A stretch of 13,696 bases of DNA from an uncultured Candidatus Saccharibacteria bacterium (GTDB lineage: Bacteria > Patescibacteriota > Saccharimonadia > Saccharimonadales > Saccharimonadaceae), in the NCBI GenBank assembly GCA_938042055.1, contig CALIRX010000009.1:1-13696 (forward strand). The letters are read 5' to 3'. The position numbers were made by a program, and so were the translations under genes. This document shows, one piece after another, positions 1 through 6,525 of the stretch. Each line of letters opens with the position of its first letter. Within the stretch, counting starts at the first letter, position 1. Below the pieces are notes generated by a model. The model saw only the letters and a program-made list of their open reading frames with translations, had not been told where the DNA came from and did no database searches.

Positions 1-10
1 AAATTGCAAG

Positions 11-556
11 CTAAACTTTTTTAACCTGCAGGGCGTCCAACTCGACTGGAGTGTCACGGCCAAACATGCTGACCATAACCTTCAAAGTACCCTTAGATGC
101 GTCAATTTCGCTCACTGCGCCATCAAAGCCCTTGAACGGACCGTCGATAATTGAAACAACTTCGCCCTCTGAGAAGTCAATCTGATGCTTTGGTTCTTCA
201 ACGCCCATTCGCTTCTTAATTTTCGCAATCTCTTTTTCAGAAACTGGAGTTGGCGTAGTGTCGGCGCCTACGAATCCTGTTACACCTGGCGTGTTGCGGA
301 TGATGTACCAAGTTTCATCGGTCAATTTCATCTCAACCAAGACATAGCCCTGGAAAATTTTAGCCTCAACAATTTTACGTTTGCCGTTGCGAATTTGGAT
401 CTGTTTTTCCTTTGGCACGATAACGTCAAAAATCTTATCAGCCATATCGACACCGTTGATTCGCTGGCGGATTGATTCGGCAACTTTTTCTTCGTAGCCA
501 GAGTAGGTATGAATTGCATACCATTGCTTACTGTCATCGTATCGTTTTGAACTCAT
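11..556 (-). CDS. nusG: Transcription termination/antitermination factor NusG
   Basis: NusG binds RNA polymerase at the clamp, raises processivity and links transcription to Rho or the ribosome. The 181-residue product is full length for the family. The NGN domain starts with the typical WYAIHTYSGYE (residues 12-22), continues with FQGYVLVEM (68-76) and the loop NTPGVTGFVG (88-97). The C-terminal KOW domain contains FSEGEVVSIIDGPFKGFDG (about 128-146). The ATG at 554-556 is preceded by a strong Shine-Dalgarno AGGAGAG (about 561-567 on the complement), which overlaps the secE stop codon, so the two genes are translationally coupled with a 10-nt gap. It stops with TAG at 11-13. The usual downstream neighbours rplK and rplA would lie beyond the window edge, which cannot be seen. 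Confidence 0.97.
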   Translation of the reverse strand: MSSKRYDDSKQWYAIHTYSGYEEKVAESIRQRINGVDMADKIFDVIVPKEKQIQIRNGKRKIVEAKIFQGYVLVEMKLTDETWYIIRNTPGVTGFVGADTTPTPVSEKEIAKIKKRMGVEEPKHQIDFSEGEVVSIIDGPFKGFDGAVSEIDASKGTLKVMVSMFGRDTPVELDALQVKKV

Positions 557-566
557 AATCTCTCCT

Positions 567-896
567 CTATTTCAAAATTTGGTTAAAGCCCCAGTTGAAT
601 GCGGCGTCAAGTAATAAAATCAGAACGACAAACGCAAAGGTGAAGATAAGCACCGCCGCTGTCATTGCCCAAGTTGCTGAACGGGTTGGCCAGCGAACTA
701 GCTTCAACTCTTCCCAGGCGCCCTTAAAATATCCAATCAATCCACCTTTTTCGTCAGACTTTTTAGGTGCTTTTGTGGTGATTTTTGTTGGTTTATTGAT
801 TTTTTTCGCTACAGCTTTTTCTTTTTTTGGCGCGTCGTCGGTAGCTTTAATGCGACGAACCGTAGTTTTGCTGCTTGCCTTGCCTTTCTGTGCCAT
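567..896 (-). CDS. secE: Preprotein translocase subunit SecE
   Basis: SecE is the small essential clamp subunit of the SecYEG protein channel in the inner membrane. The chosen start gives 109 residues: a Lys/Ala-rich, probably cytoplasmic N-terminal tail (1-50), the SecE signature amphipathic segment GYFKGAWEELKLVRWPTR (55-72), and one transmembrane helix (about 75-98). A longer reading from 929 adds 11 residues, but the ATG at 894-896 has its own Shine-Dalgarno (GGGAGA at about 901-906 on the complement), and the longer start falls inside a hairpin with a T-run. The shorter start is therefore preferred. The gene leads directly into nusG, the classic secE-nusG pair. The charged N-terminal extension is longer than in minimal one-helix SecE proteins. 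Confidence 0.93.
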   Translation of the reverse strand: MAQKGKASSKTTVRRIKATDDAPKKEKAVAKKINKPTKITTKAPKKSDEKGGLIGYFKGAWEELKLVRWPTRSATWAMTAAVLIFTFAFVVLILLLDAAFNWGFNQILK

Positions 897-910
897 ATTT
901 TCTCCCAATT

Positions 911-933
911 TAAAAAGTCTGTTTTTCACAGAC
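911..933 (-). terminator. Stem-loop with T-run between histidine kinase and secE
   Basis: On the minus strand GTCTGT (933-928) pairs with ACAGAC (922-917) around a GAAAA loop and is followed by five Ts (916-912). It could end transcription of the upstream kinase gene. It also lies just downstream of a candidate secE promoter and only a few bases before the secE ribosome binding site, so it may be a leader stem-loop or attenuator. The stem is only 6 bp, so strength is uncertain. Confidence 0.5.
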
Positions 934-944
934 TGTCAATAGTA

Positions 945-973
945 ATTGTAATTCATCCGAGTCAAAAAAACAA
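945..973 (-). promoter_or_regulatory. Candidate promoter of secE-nusG
   Basis: On the minus strand a -35 like TTGTTT (973-968) and a -10 TACAAT (950-945, 5 of 6 matches) are separated by 17 nt. The predicted start near 938 lies just before the stem-loop at 911-933. An alternative TTGACA (939-934) has no good -10 at proper spacing. Confidence 0.4.
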
Positions 974-985
974 GTTGACTAGAGA

Positions 986-2179
986 TTATTTGTTGCTATT
1001 TTTGAACTCTTTCAGTTTGAATCCGAACGTCGATCCATGGTTTAATCGGCTTTCTACCTCAATTTTACAGCCCAATTTCTTCGCCAACTTAGCGGAAACG
1101 TATAGACCTAATCCCGTGCCTTTCGTCTCGCGAGTTCTATAATCTTCTGCGCGATAAAACTTGTCGAAAATTTTTGCCATATCGGCTTTGCTAATGCCAA
1201 TTCCCGTGTCAATAACTTTGAAGGTGATTTCGCCAGATTTATTTTTCTTGATTGATAAAGTTATGGAGCCTTTTTGTGTATATCGAATGGCGTTGGTAAT
1301 GAAGTTTTGGAGAATTTCCTCCAGATATAGACGAGAAACCTTAACTACGCCAAGTCGTCCGCCGATATCCAAATTGAAAGCCAAGCCTTTTTCGCTTGCC
1401 TGAGGTGAATATTCGGAATTTATCTGAGCCGCCAACTCTGCTACGTCGATTATTTCCGTTTCATCGGCTACTCCTCGCTCGGCGCGTGATAACGTACTGA
1501 GGTCGTTGATCATTCGCGCTAAGAATAAAATTTGCTTATGAGATTCGTCAATGGCTTCGGGGATTTTACTGGTCATTTTACGCTCGATCAACAATTTGGC
1601 GTTGCTCAGCGAGCCTTCAGCAATAGCAATTGGCGTGCGCAATTCGTGACTAACTACGCTAATAAATTCATCACGCTCCTCCTCGAGGCTCTTCGTCTTC
1701 GTGATGTCGCGCAAGATAAGTACATATCCGTCCGGCGTCATTTTGTCGCCTCCCTGAACTGGCGCAAGTGTAACTTCCAGGCGAATATAATCGCCATCTT
1801 CGATTTTCATCAGAACATCGTCGCGTTGGCGAATTGCGGAAGATTTGGTAAGTTCCTTAAAAATGTCAATCGGCTTTTTGTCTGTCGTTTCAAGGTTCAG
1901 CACTTGACTGATATGTTCGCCGTTAATTCCGCTGTTCGTGTCAATCAAATTAAGCGCCGCAGAATTGTACGTATTGATAATTCCGTGTTCGTCCGTACTG
2001 AGAATCGCGTCGGTGATATTATTGATAAGCGTAATCATTCTTTGGTGCTCGCTGAGGCTTTTTTTATCATTTTCACAATCAGATTTATCGCTAATTTCCG
2101 ACAATATTTTATGTAAAACAATAGCTATAACACCTAAAACAACACTCAGAGTGATCAATAGAAAAATTAGCGCCCACAT
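986..2179 (-). CDS. PAS-domain sensor histidine kinase (orphan)
   Basis: Membrane sensor kinase of a two-component system, 397 residues. One N-terminal transmembrane helix (about 2-25) has almost no extracytoplasmic part. A PAS-like domain follows (about 45-160, with DAILSTDEHGIINTYNSAA and an LRDIT end). The HisKA dimerisation domain carries the phospho-acceptor H178 in SVVSHELRTPI. The ATPase domain shows an N box (LEEILQNFITNAIRYT, N296), G1 (DTGIGIS, 324-330), F box (FDKFYRAED) and G2 (GTGLGLY, 354-360), so the protein looks catalytically intact. With no periplasmic sensor, the signal is probably read in the cytoplasm by PAS. No response regulator is adjacent, so the partner must be elsewhere. 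The -10 box sits 6 nt before the ATG, implying a leaderless mRNA. Confidence 0.93.
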   Translation of the reverse strand: MWALIFLLITLSVVLGVIAIVLHKILSEISDKSDCENDKKSLSEHQRMITLINNITDAILSTDEHGIINTYNSAALNLIDTNSGINGEHISQVLNLETTDKKPIDIFKELTKSSAIRQRDDVLMKIEDGDYIRLEVTLAPVQGGDKMTPDGYVLILRDITKTKSLEEERDEFISVVSHELRTPIAIAEGSLSNAKLLIERKMTSKIPEAIDESHKQILFLARMINDLSTLSRAERGVADETEIIDVAELAAQINSEYSPQASEKGLAFNLDIGGRLGVVKVSRLYLEEILQNFITNAIRYTQKGSITLSIKKNKSGEITFKVIDTGIGISKADMAKIFDKFYRAEDYRTRETKGTGLGLYVSAKLAKKLGCKIEVESRLNHGSTFGFKLKEFKNSNK

Positions 2180-2185
2180 AGCTAA

Positions 2186-2194
2186 AGTATAACA
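2186..2194 (-). promoter_or_regulatory. Extended -10 promoter of the histidine kinase gene
   Basis: The minus strand reads TGT then TATACT (2191-2186), an extended -10 without a clear -35. Only 6 nt separate the hexamer from the ATG at 2179, so transcription would start at about the A of the ATG. No Shine-Dalgarno fits in this space. Confidence 0.55.
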
Positions 2195-2209
2195 TAAGCA
2201 TATGCGTTT

Positions 2210-2902
2210 CTATATGTATGGCGAATATTTTTTCAATTCATTTCGGTGCATTTTATAATGCGGGTCAAATTTGTCAACCTCGTCCCAGAATTTCGTCGAG
2301 TGATTCATATGCCTGGTGTGGCACAATTCGTGTATAATTATGTAATCAATTAGCTCAAATGGCAAGTTCATCATCCCGATATTCAAGCTAATCGTTCCAG
2401 ATGAAGAGCAGCTTCCCCAGCGACTTGATGAGTGTGTGATTTTACTCCGAGCAAAAGAAAAGCCGTGTTCTTTCGCTAAAAACGACAATCGCCTCGGTAG
2501 ATATGACTTGGCTTCTTTTCTGAGAGCTGCCAGAATTTTACTGCGGATAAGTTGTTGGTTTGTGGCCGATTCGACAGATTCCGCCTCGTTGATTTCTGCC
2601 AATATCTGCGTCCCGACGATTTTCACGCTTGAAGGTTTCACGGTCGTTTGTATCAATAAATGATGACTTTTGCCAATTTGCTGATTTTTCGTGTAAGAAA
2701 GTTTTTCTCGGTATTGAGAAACTAATTTGCGGATTTGCTTTCGAGAAGTTTTAATCAATGTCTTTGCGGCCAACAGCGGCGCATATGGTGGCATTGTGAT
2801 TTGTATTCGTCCGTCTGGTGCAATTTTCAAGCTAACGCTCTTCGCCAGGCTGCGTTTTTTAACGACAATTTCTCCGAATTCTTCGTCGGTAATAATTGTC
2901 AT
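2210..2902 (-). CDS. YgjP-like zinc metallopeptidase-domain protein (DUF45, M48-type fold)
   Basis: The 230-residue protein carries the YgjP/DUF45 signature: SRWGSCSSSGTISLN (160-174), then HELCH (191-195) followed by HMNHSTKFW (198-206), whose H201 is the probable third zinc ligand. This resembles the zincin motif of SprT-like and M48 peptidases, and the E192 general base is present. The N-terminal half (about 10-60) is the usual beta-rich region with VSLKIAPDGRIQITMPP. E. coli YgjP has been linked to nucleotide hydrolysis, so proteolysis should not be assumed. No signal peptide is visible, so it is likely cytoplasmic. The start lies 2 nt after the stop of the upstream ATPase gene, with an AGG inside that gene's end, indicating translational coupling. 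Substrate unknown. Confidence 0.85.
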   Translation of the reverse strand: MTIITDEEFGEIVVKKRSLAKSVSLKIAPDGRIQITMPPYAPLLAAKTLIKTSRKQIRKLVSQYREKLSYTKNQQIGKSHHLLIQTTVKPSSVKIVGTQILAEINEAESVESATNQQLIRSKILAALRKEAKSYLPRRLSFLAKEHGFSFARSKITHSSSRWGSCSSSGTISLNIGMMNLPFELIDYIIIHELCHTRHMNHSTKFWDEVDKFDPHYKMHRNELKKYSPYI

Positions 2903-2904
2903 GA

Positions 2905-3447
2905 CTAACCTATATTAATACGATTTCCGGCAATTGGGCGGCGTGGAGCTTCTGGGCGACTGGCGCCGATTTGCTTAAGAACAGTGCGAGCCTGACTACT
3001 TAAGGTGTGACGACCGCTGATCACGACGTAAGATTCGCTGCTGTGCGGCGCTGAGAATTGCTTCAATCGTCGCTCGAAAGATTCATCATTTCCGCCGTAA
3101 GCCTTTATCCAGCGATGCTTGGCTGTGGCGGGATCGGTTTGTACCCAAACAAATAGGACTTTATATCCGTATTCCCTGGCAAGGCGATTGATACGCATAC
3201 GATTCGTGCGCTGATCCGTTGATCCATCCAAAATAACAGTTTGCTTAGTCTTCAAAAATTCTTCCAGAAGCGACAATGTTGCGTCAGAAATGGTTTTTGT
3301 ATTGTCCGTAAAAACTTCAAATTGTCGAGAACTTATCACTGGAGAATTGAAAATCTTCGCAAATTCTACAGCGAATTGCGTCTTCCCTGAACCTGGCGCA
3401 CCAACCATGGCGATAATATGCGGAAGTGAAGGCGATAAAGGTTTCAT
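2905..3447 (-). CDS. Small P-loop kinase-like ATPase
   Basis: 180 residues with a clear Walker A, GAPGSGKT (16-23), close to the N-terminus after a hydrophobic strand IIAMV. VILDGSTDQRTNR (71-83) looks like the second strand with a catalytic or Mg-binding Asp, and a lid-like Arg-rich stretch follows (SFERRLKQF, 123-131). This layout fits the AAA_33/zeta-like small-molecule kinase group of P-loop NTPases rather than a motor ATPase. The substrate cannot be told from sequence. The C-terminus (about 161-180) is Pro/Arg-rich and probably disordered. It is the first gene of a two-gene unit with the YgjP-like gene. A consensus -10 TATAAT ends 8 nt before the ATG, so the mRNA is leaderless or nearly so. 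Confidence 0.75.
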   Translation of the reverse strand: MKPLSPSLPHIIAMVGAPGSGKTQFAVEFAKIFNSPVISSRQFEVFTDNTKTISDATLSLLEEFLKTKQTVILDGSTDQRTNRMRINRLAREYGYKVLFVWVQTDPATAKHRWIKAYGGNDESFERRLKQFSAPHSSESYVVISGRHTLSSQARTVLKQIGASRPEAPRRPIAGNRINIG

Positions 3448-3455
3448 ATTGAGAA

Positions 3456-3464
3456 ATTATAGCA
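3456..3464 (-). promoter_or_regulatory. Extended -10 promoter of the ATPase-metallopeptidase unit
   Basis: The minus strand reads TGC then TATAAT (3461-3456), a perfect -10 with the TGn extension and no good -35. The ATG begins at 3447, 8 nt downstream, leaving a leader of 0-2 nt. It follows directly after the tRNA-Trp terminator, so the unit has its own promoter. Confidence 0.65.
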
Positions 3465-3478
3465 GATTTTTGACTAAT

Positions 3479-3508
3479 AAAAAAGATTCTCTTTCAAGCG
3501 AGAATCTT
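3479..3508 (-). terminator. Rho-independent terminator of tRNA-Trp
   Basis: A perfect 9-bp stem on the minus strand, AAGATTCTC (3508-3500) with GAGAATCTT (3491-3483), closes an 8-nt loop and runs into a tract of six Ts (3484-3479). It begins at the last base of the encoded CCA end of the tRNA. Confidence 0.9.
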
Positions 3509-3584
3509 GGCAGGAGTGGAGGGACTCGAACCCCCGACACCTGGTTTTGGAGACCAGTGCTCTAGCCACCTGAGCTACACTCCT
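3508..3584 (-). tRNA. tRNA-Trp (anticodon CCA), 3'-CCA encoded
   Basis: Acceptor arms AGGAGTG (3584-3578) and CACTCCT (3518-3512) pair fully. The D arm has GCTC/GAGC, the anticodon stem is CTGGT/ACCAG with loop CTCCAAA giving anticodon CCA (3550-3548), and the T arm is GGGGG-TTCGAGT-CCCTC with G-T/C flexibility. The discriminator is G, and CCA is encoded at 3510-3508. It reads UGG. Together with TGA as a real stop in this window this supports the standard code. tRNA-Trp commonly precedes secE in bacteria; here three genes separate them. Confidence 0.97.
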
Positions 3585-3593
3585 ATAGCAACT

Positions 3594-3621
3594 ATTTTAT
3601 CACGAATTAGCTTTGTCGCAA
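3594..3621 (-). promoter_or_regulatory. Promoter of tRNA-Trp
   Basis: On the minus strand TTGCGA (3621-3616, 4 of 6) and TAAAAT (3599-3594, 5 of 6, with a TGA extension) are 16 nt apart. The -10 ends 9 nt before the mature tRNA 5' end. Confidence 0.6.
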
Positions 3622-3673
3622 ATGTTAAAATTGTGAAAAATAAAAAAACTCGTGAAAAAGATTCCAAAATCCC

Positions 3674-3702
3674 TTGAAAAAACATAAGCATAGTTCTACA
3701 AT
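3674..3702 (+). promoter_or_regulatory. Promoter of the glycosyltransferase-GH57 operon
   Basis: TTGAAA (3674-3679, 5 of 6) and TACAAT (3697-3702, 5 of 6) are exactly 17 nt apart. The predicted start near 3709 leaves a leader of about 4 nt before the ATG at 3713. The -35 box is the same TTG that opens a longer reading frame, so that TTG cannot be the translation start of this transcript. Confidence 0.75.
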
Positions 3703-3712
3703 TAACTCAGAG

Positions 3713-4915
3713 ATGAAAATTTTAATGCTTGGGTGGGAACTTCCTCCGCACAATAGTGGCGGACTTGGCGTTGCTTGTTATCAGATGTCGAAAGCGCTTG
3801 CTTCAGAGGGCGTTGATATCGACTTTATCATCCCCTACACCGCCGAGCATCCTGGAATTGACTATATGAATATCTATTCAGCTACTCCTTTGCCGCCGAA
3901 TTATCACGATTTGGGAGCGTATAATAACGGTTCGGAGGAGGATCGTGAAAACGCTAAGGACGAGTGCGGTCTTTCGCCGATGCGTGCTGTACAGAGGCGT
4001 TACGGTAAATACGTTCGGAAGTTTGTAAAAAATCATCAGCCTGACGCGATTCACGCGCATGATTGGTTGACGATGGAAGCTGGAATAATTGCCAAAGAAA
4101 TGACGGGCGCGCCGCTAATTGTGCATGTTCACGCGACGGAATTTGACCGTTCTGGCGAGCAGTCAGGAAATCCTCTGGTTCACGAAATTGAGCAACAAGG
4201 CTTGTTGATGGCTGATCGGATAATCGCCGTTAGTGAAATCACGAAGGAAATAATTGTTAAGAATTATCACATTCCGCCAGAGAAAATTGAGGTGGTTTAT
4301 AACGCGATTGATTTGGCTGATTTGCCGCCACATGAGTATGACGCCAGTACTTACAGGTATTTGGAGGAGTTGAAAAAGGATGGCTATACGGTTGTTGGCG
4401 CGTTGACGCGACTTACGGTTCAGAAGGGTTTGACGTATTTTGTGCGAGCTGCAGCGAAGGCGCTTGAAAAATATGAGAAGATTGTTTTTGTTTTATCTGG
4501 AAATGGTGAGCAAAGAGATGAACTGATTGAACTAGCGGCAGATTTGGGAATTAGCGATAAGATGATTTTTACGGGATTTGTGCGTGGAAAACAGTGGCGA
4601 GATATTTACTGCTTGATTGATGTTTTTGTGATGAGTTCGGTTTCTGAGCCATTTGGCTTGACTGCCTTGGAGGCGGCACATCATGACACGGCATTACTTA
4701 TTAGTCGTCAATCTGGCGTTGGTGAGGTTCTGAATAATATTATGCGGTTTGATTATTGGGATGTGAATAAATTGGCGGATGAAATTGTTAATATTGCTGA
4801 ATCACCTGCCTTACAGAAATCTTTGAAGAAAAATGTTAAGAATGAATACGCGAGAATTTCCTGGCAAGACGCCGCTAGAAAATGTCTGAAATTGTACAAA
4901 GGAGCGCTGGCATGA
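3713..4915 (+). CDS. GT-B glycosyltransferase, glycogen/starch synthase type (GT4/GT5-like)
   Basis: 400 residues. The N-terminal Rossmann domain opens MKILMLGWELPPHNSGGLGVA, with the GGLG donor/acceptor loop at 16-19 typical of glycogen synthases and GT4 enzymes, and HAHDWLT at 114-120. The C-terminal domain has NGEQRDELIELA (264-275) and the retaining-enzyme E-x7-E motif, EPFGLTALE (E312, E320). It should transfer glucose from a nucleotide sugar to an alpha-glucan or a surface glycan; the exact product is not settled by sequence. The frame is open further upstream to a TTG at 3674, but that codon is the promoter -35 box and the family start is MKIL, so ATG 3713 is chosen. Its TGA overlaps the ATG of the GH57 gene (ATGA), tying the two in function. 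Confidence 0.88.
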   Translation: MKILMLGWELPPHNSGGLGVACYQMSKALASEGVDIDFIIPYTAEHPGIDYMNIYSATPLPPNYHDLGAYNNGSEEDRENAKDECGLSPMRAVQRRYGKYVRKFVKNHQPDAIHAHDWLTMEAGIIAKEMTGAPLIVHVHATEFDRSGEQSGNPLVHEIEQQGLLMADRIIAVSEITKEIIVKNYHIPPEKIEVVYNAIDLADLPPHEYDASTYRYLEELKKDGYTVVGALTRLTVQKGLTYFVRAAAKALEKYEKIVFVLSGNGEQRDELIELAADLGISDKMIFTGFVRGKQWRDIYCLIDVFVMSSVSEPFGLTALEAAHHDTALLISRQSGVGEVLNNIMRFDYWDVNKLADEIVNIAESPALQKSLKKNVKNEYARISWQDAARKCLKLYKGALA

Positions 4916-6114
4916 ATAAAAATAAAGGAATAGTTTTATATCTGCACGTACACCAACCGTGGCGAATACGCGAGTATAGTATATTTGACGTGGCTTGGAG
5001 GCATAATTATTTCTCTGGCGGTCAAAATCCAGATCAGGACAATCAAAAAATATTCCAAAAAGTTGCAGAAAAGTCGTATTTGCCGATGAATGCTTTGCTT
5101 GAAAAATTATTGAAAAAATATCCTGATTTTAAGATCTCACTGAGTTTTAGTGGAACGTTTTTAGAGCAAGCCGAAAGATTTAATCCTGAGGTTTTGGAGA
5201 GTTTCAAGCGCCTAGTGAAAACTGGTCAAGTGGAAATCTTATCAAGTCCGTATCATCACAGTCTGGCGTTTTTCTATTCGCGCAAGGAGTTCGAGCGTCA
5301 AGTTGAGCTTCACCGCTGGAAGATTCGCGAGATTTTTGGTGCGGAAACGCGAGTTTTGGCAAATACGGAATTGGCGTATAGTGATGACTTGGCAAAATGG
5401 GCTGAGCAGGATGGTTTCAAGGGCGTGTTAGCTGAAGGCTGGGATCCGATTCTGAATTGGCGCAGTCCGAATTATGTATATCGCCCGAGAGGCACGAAGA
5501 AAATTGGATTGCTACTTAAGAATTATCGATTGAGCGATGATTTGGCGTTTAGGTTTAGTGATCGAAAATGGAATGAATGGCCGTTAACTGCGGACAAGTT
5601 TAATACGTGGGTGGAAGATTCTGTCCGTTACGCGCCACTGCTTAACTTGTTTATGGACTATGAAACTTTCGGCGAACATCAATGGGCGGAATCTGGGATT
5701 TTCGGCTTCTTTGAGAAGTTTGTTGATAAATGGCTGAGCGCTGGCGGCAATACTTTCTATACCGTTAGCGAAGCACTGGATGCGAATGCGCCTGCCGGTG
5801 AAATAAGTATGCCGTCGCCTGTAACATGGGCGGACGCTGAGCGGGATTTGACGGCTTGGAATGGCAACAGCCTGCAGAAAGAAGCTTTGCGATATGTCTA
5901 TGAGCTTGAAGATGAGGTCTTGAATAGTAAAGACGAAGGTCTAATTAGCGATTGGCGAAAATTGCAAACTTCAGACCACTTCTATTACATGGGAACGAAG
6001 AATTTCACTGACGGCGACGTCCACGCTTATTTTAGTCCGTATAGTTCGCCATACGACGCTTTTCTTTACTACATGAACACCATTCGTGATATGAAATCTC
6101 GATTGAGGAAATAG
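4912..6114 (+). CDS. Glycoside hydrolase family 57 alpha-glucan enzyme (amylase / branching or transferase type)
   Basis: GH57 retaining enzymes cut or rearrange alpha-1,4/1,6-glucans. The 400-residue protein shows the five conserved regions: HVHQP (12-16), GQVEILSSPYHH (105-116), ANTELAYSDD (150-159, E153 as likely nucleophile), MDYETFGEHQW (248-258, D249 as likely acid/base) and TWADAERDLTAWNGN (305-319). No signal peptide is visible, so it acts in the cytoplasm, fitting glycogen-like storage or priming with the upstream synthase. An in-frame ATG at 4882 lies inside the previous gene and has no ribosome site, whereas the ATG at 4912 follows AAAGGAG (4898-4904) at 7 nt, so 4912 is chosen. 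Sequence alone does not separate amylase, branching enzyme and 4-alpha-glucanotransferase. Confidence 0.92.
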   Translation: MNKNKGIVLYLHVHQPWRIREYSIFDVAWRHNYFSGGQNPDQDNQKIFQKVAEKSYLPMNALLEKLLKKYPDFKISLSFSGTFLEQAERFNPEVLESFKRLVKTGQVEILSSPYHHSLAFFYSRKEFERQVELHRWKIREIFGAETRVLANTELAYSDDLAKWAEQDGFKGVLAEGWDPILNWRSPNYVYRPRGTKKIGLLLKNYRLSDDLAFRFSDRKWNEWPLTADKFNTWVEDSVRYAPLLNLFMDYETFGEHQWAESGIFGFFEKFVDKWLSAGGNTFYTVSEALDANAPAGEISMPSPVTWADAERDLTAWNGNSLQKEALRYVYELEDEVLNSKDEGLISDWRKLQTSDHFYYMGTKNFTDGDVHAYFSPYSSPYDAFLYYMNTIRDMKSRLRK

Positions 6115-6135
6115 CCAGACATTCTTGCCAAATAA

Positions 6136-6162
6136 AAACTCCCTCTTAATGCGAGGGAGTTT
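6136..6162. terminator. Bidirectional terminator between GH57 gene and rpmG
   Basis: A perfect 10-bp stem, AAACTCCCTC (6136-6145) and GAGGGAGTTT (6153-6162), with a 7-nt loop. On the minus strand it runs into TTTTTATTT, and on the plus strand into TTTCTGT. It sits between two convergent genes and probably serves both, better on the minus strand. Confidence 0.9.
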
Positions 6163-6180
6163 CTGTATAATCCTGTTAAA

Positions 6181-6399
6181 TTAGCTTTTACGAGCTTTAA
6201 CTTCGTTGCGACCAAGGTTTTTCTTAGTCTCGGTGTAAGTTGCGTGCTGCTTTGCAATTGGGTCGTACTTACGTAGTGTCAATTTACCCTGACCTTTTGT
6301 AGTGCGGTTCTGGGTGTTAACAGTAGTATAGTAAGTTCGGTGGTTGCTCAAGTTACTCACCAAACCAATCAGCTTTCGTTTCGTATTCTTCTTTGCCAT
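6181..6399 (-). CDS. rpmG: 50S ribosomal protein L33 (cysteine-free type)
   Basis: L33 is a small protein of the large ribosomal subunit near the E site. The core LVSNLSNHRTYYTTVNTQNR (13-32), KLTLRKYDPIAKQHATYTETKK (39-60) aligns readily with bacterial L33. No cysteines are present, so this is the zinc-independent C-minus form. At 72 residues it is longer than the usual 50-55, due to a basic C-terminal tail and a Gly/Lys insertion. It is monocistronic here, between the shared terminator and its own promoter (TGC-TATAAT, 6445-6437). In many bacteria rpmG sits between tuf and tRNA-Trp/secE, which fits the order of minus-strand genes in this window. Confidence 0.95.
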   Translation of the reverse strand: MAKKNTKRKLIGLVSNLSNHRTYYTTVNTQNRTTKGQGKLTLRKYDPIAKQHATYTETKKNLGRNEVKARKS

Positions 6400-6436
6400 C
6401 TCTTTACTCGTTAGATTTTATAAAACGTCTTGACTA

Positions 6437-6465
6437 ATTATAGCATGGGTGAAGTGAAAATGCTA
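6437..6465 (-). promoter_or_regulatory. Extended -10 promoter of rpmG with overlapping inverted repeat
   Basis: The minus strand has TGC then TATAAT (6442-6437), about 37 nt before the ATG, giving a leader of about 30 nt with weak AAAGAG ribosome site. TAGCAT (6441-6446 as read on plus) and ATGCTA (6460-6465) form a 6-bp inverted repeat spaced by 13 nt, one arm overlapping the -10. It could be an operator, but the match is short. Confidence 0.45.
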
Positions 6466-6506
6466 GTACCATATCAGATTTTACTAGTTTTTATGCTTAC
6501 TTCGCC
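6448..6506. repeat. Long imperfect inverted repeat between rpmG and the ADP-ribosylglycohydrolase gene
   Basis: GGTGAAGT (6448-6455) pairs with ACTTCGCC (6499-6506) with one G-T pair, and CTAGTA (6463-6468) pairs with TACTAG (6482-6487), with unequal internal loops. There is no convincing T-run at either end. It may be a weak terminator of the glycohydrolase transcript or have no function. The rest of the 126-nt gap shows only the rpmG promoter. Confidence 0.3.
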
Positions 6507-6525
6507 AATTGATAAGGCGCGGACT

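Noticed and set aside
185..475. Plus-strand open frame opposite nusG, and similar frames opposite the histidine kinase, the metallopeptidase and the restriction gene
   Set aside because: Shadows of well-supported genes, with no motif, ribosome site or promoter of their own.
896..929. Longer start for secE adding 11 residues
   Set aside because: The extension covers a hairpin and T-run and the secE ribosome site; the ATG at 896 has its own good Shine-Dalgarno.
4912..4915. UGA recoding as in Gracilibacteria or SR1
   Set aside because: TGA at 4913-4915 is a real stop: it closes the glycosyltransferase at a normal length and overlaps the start of the next gene; the other genes end with TAA or TAG.
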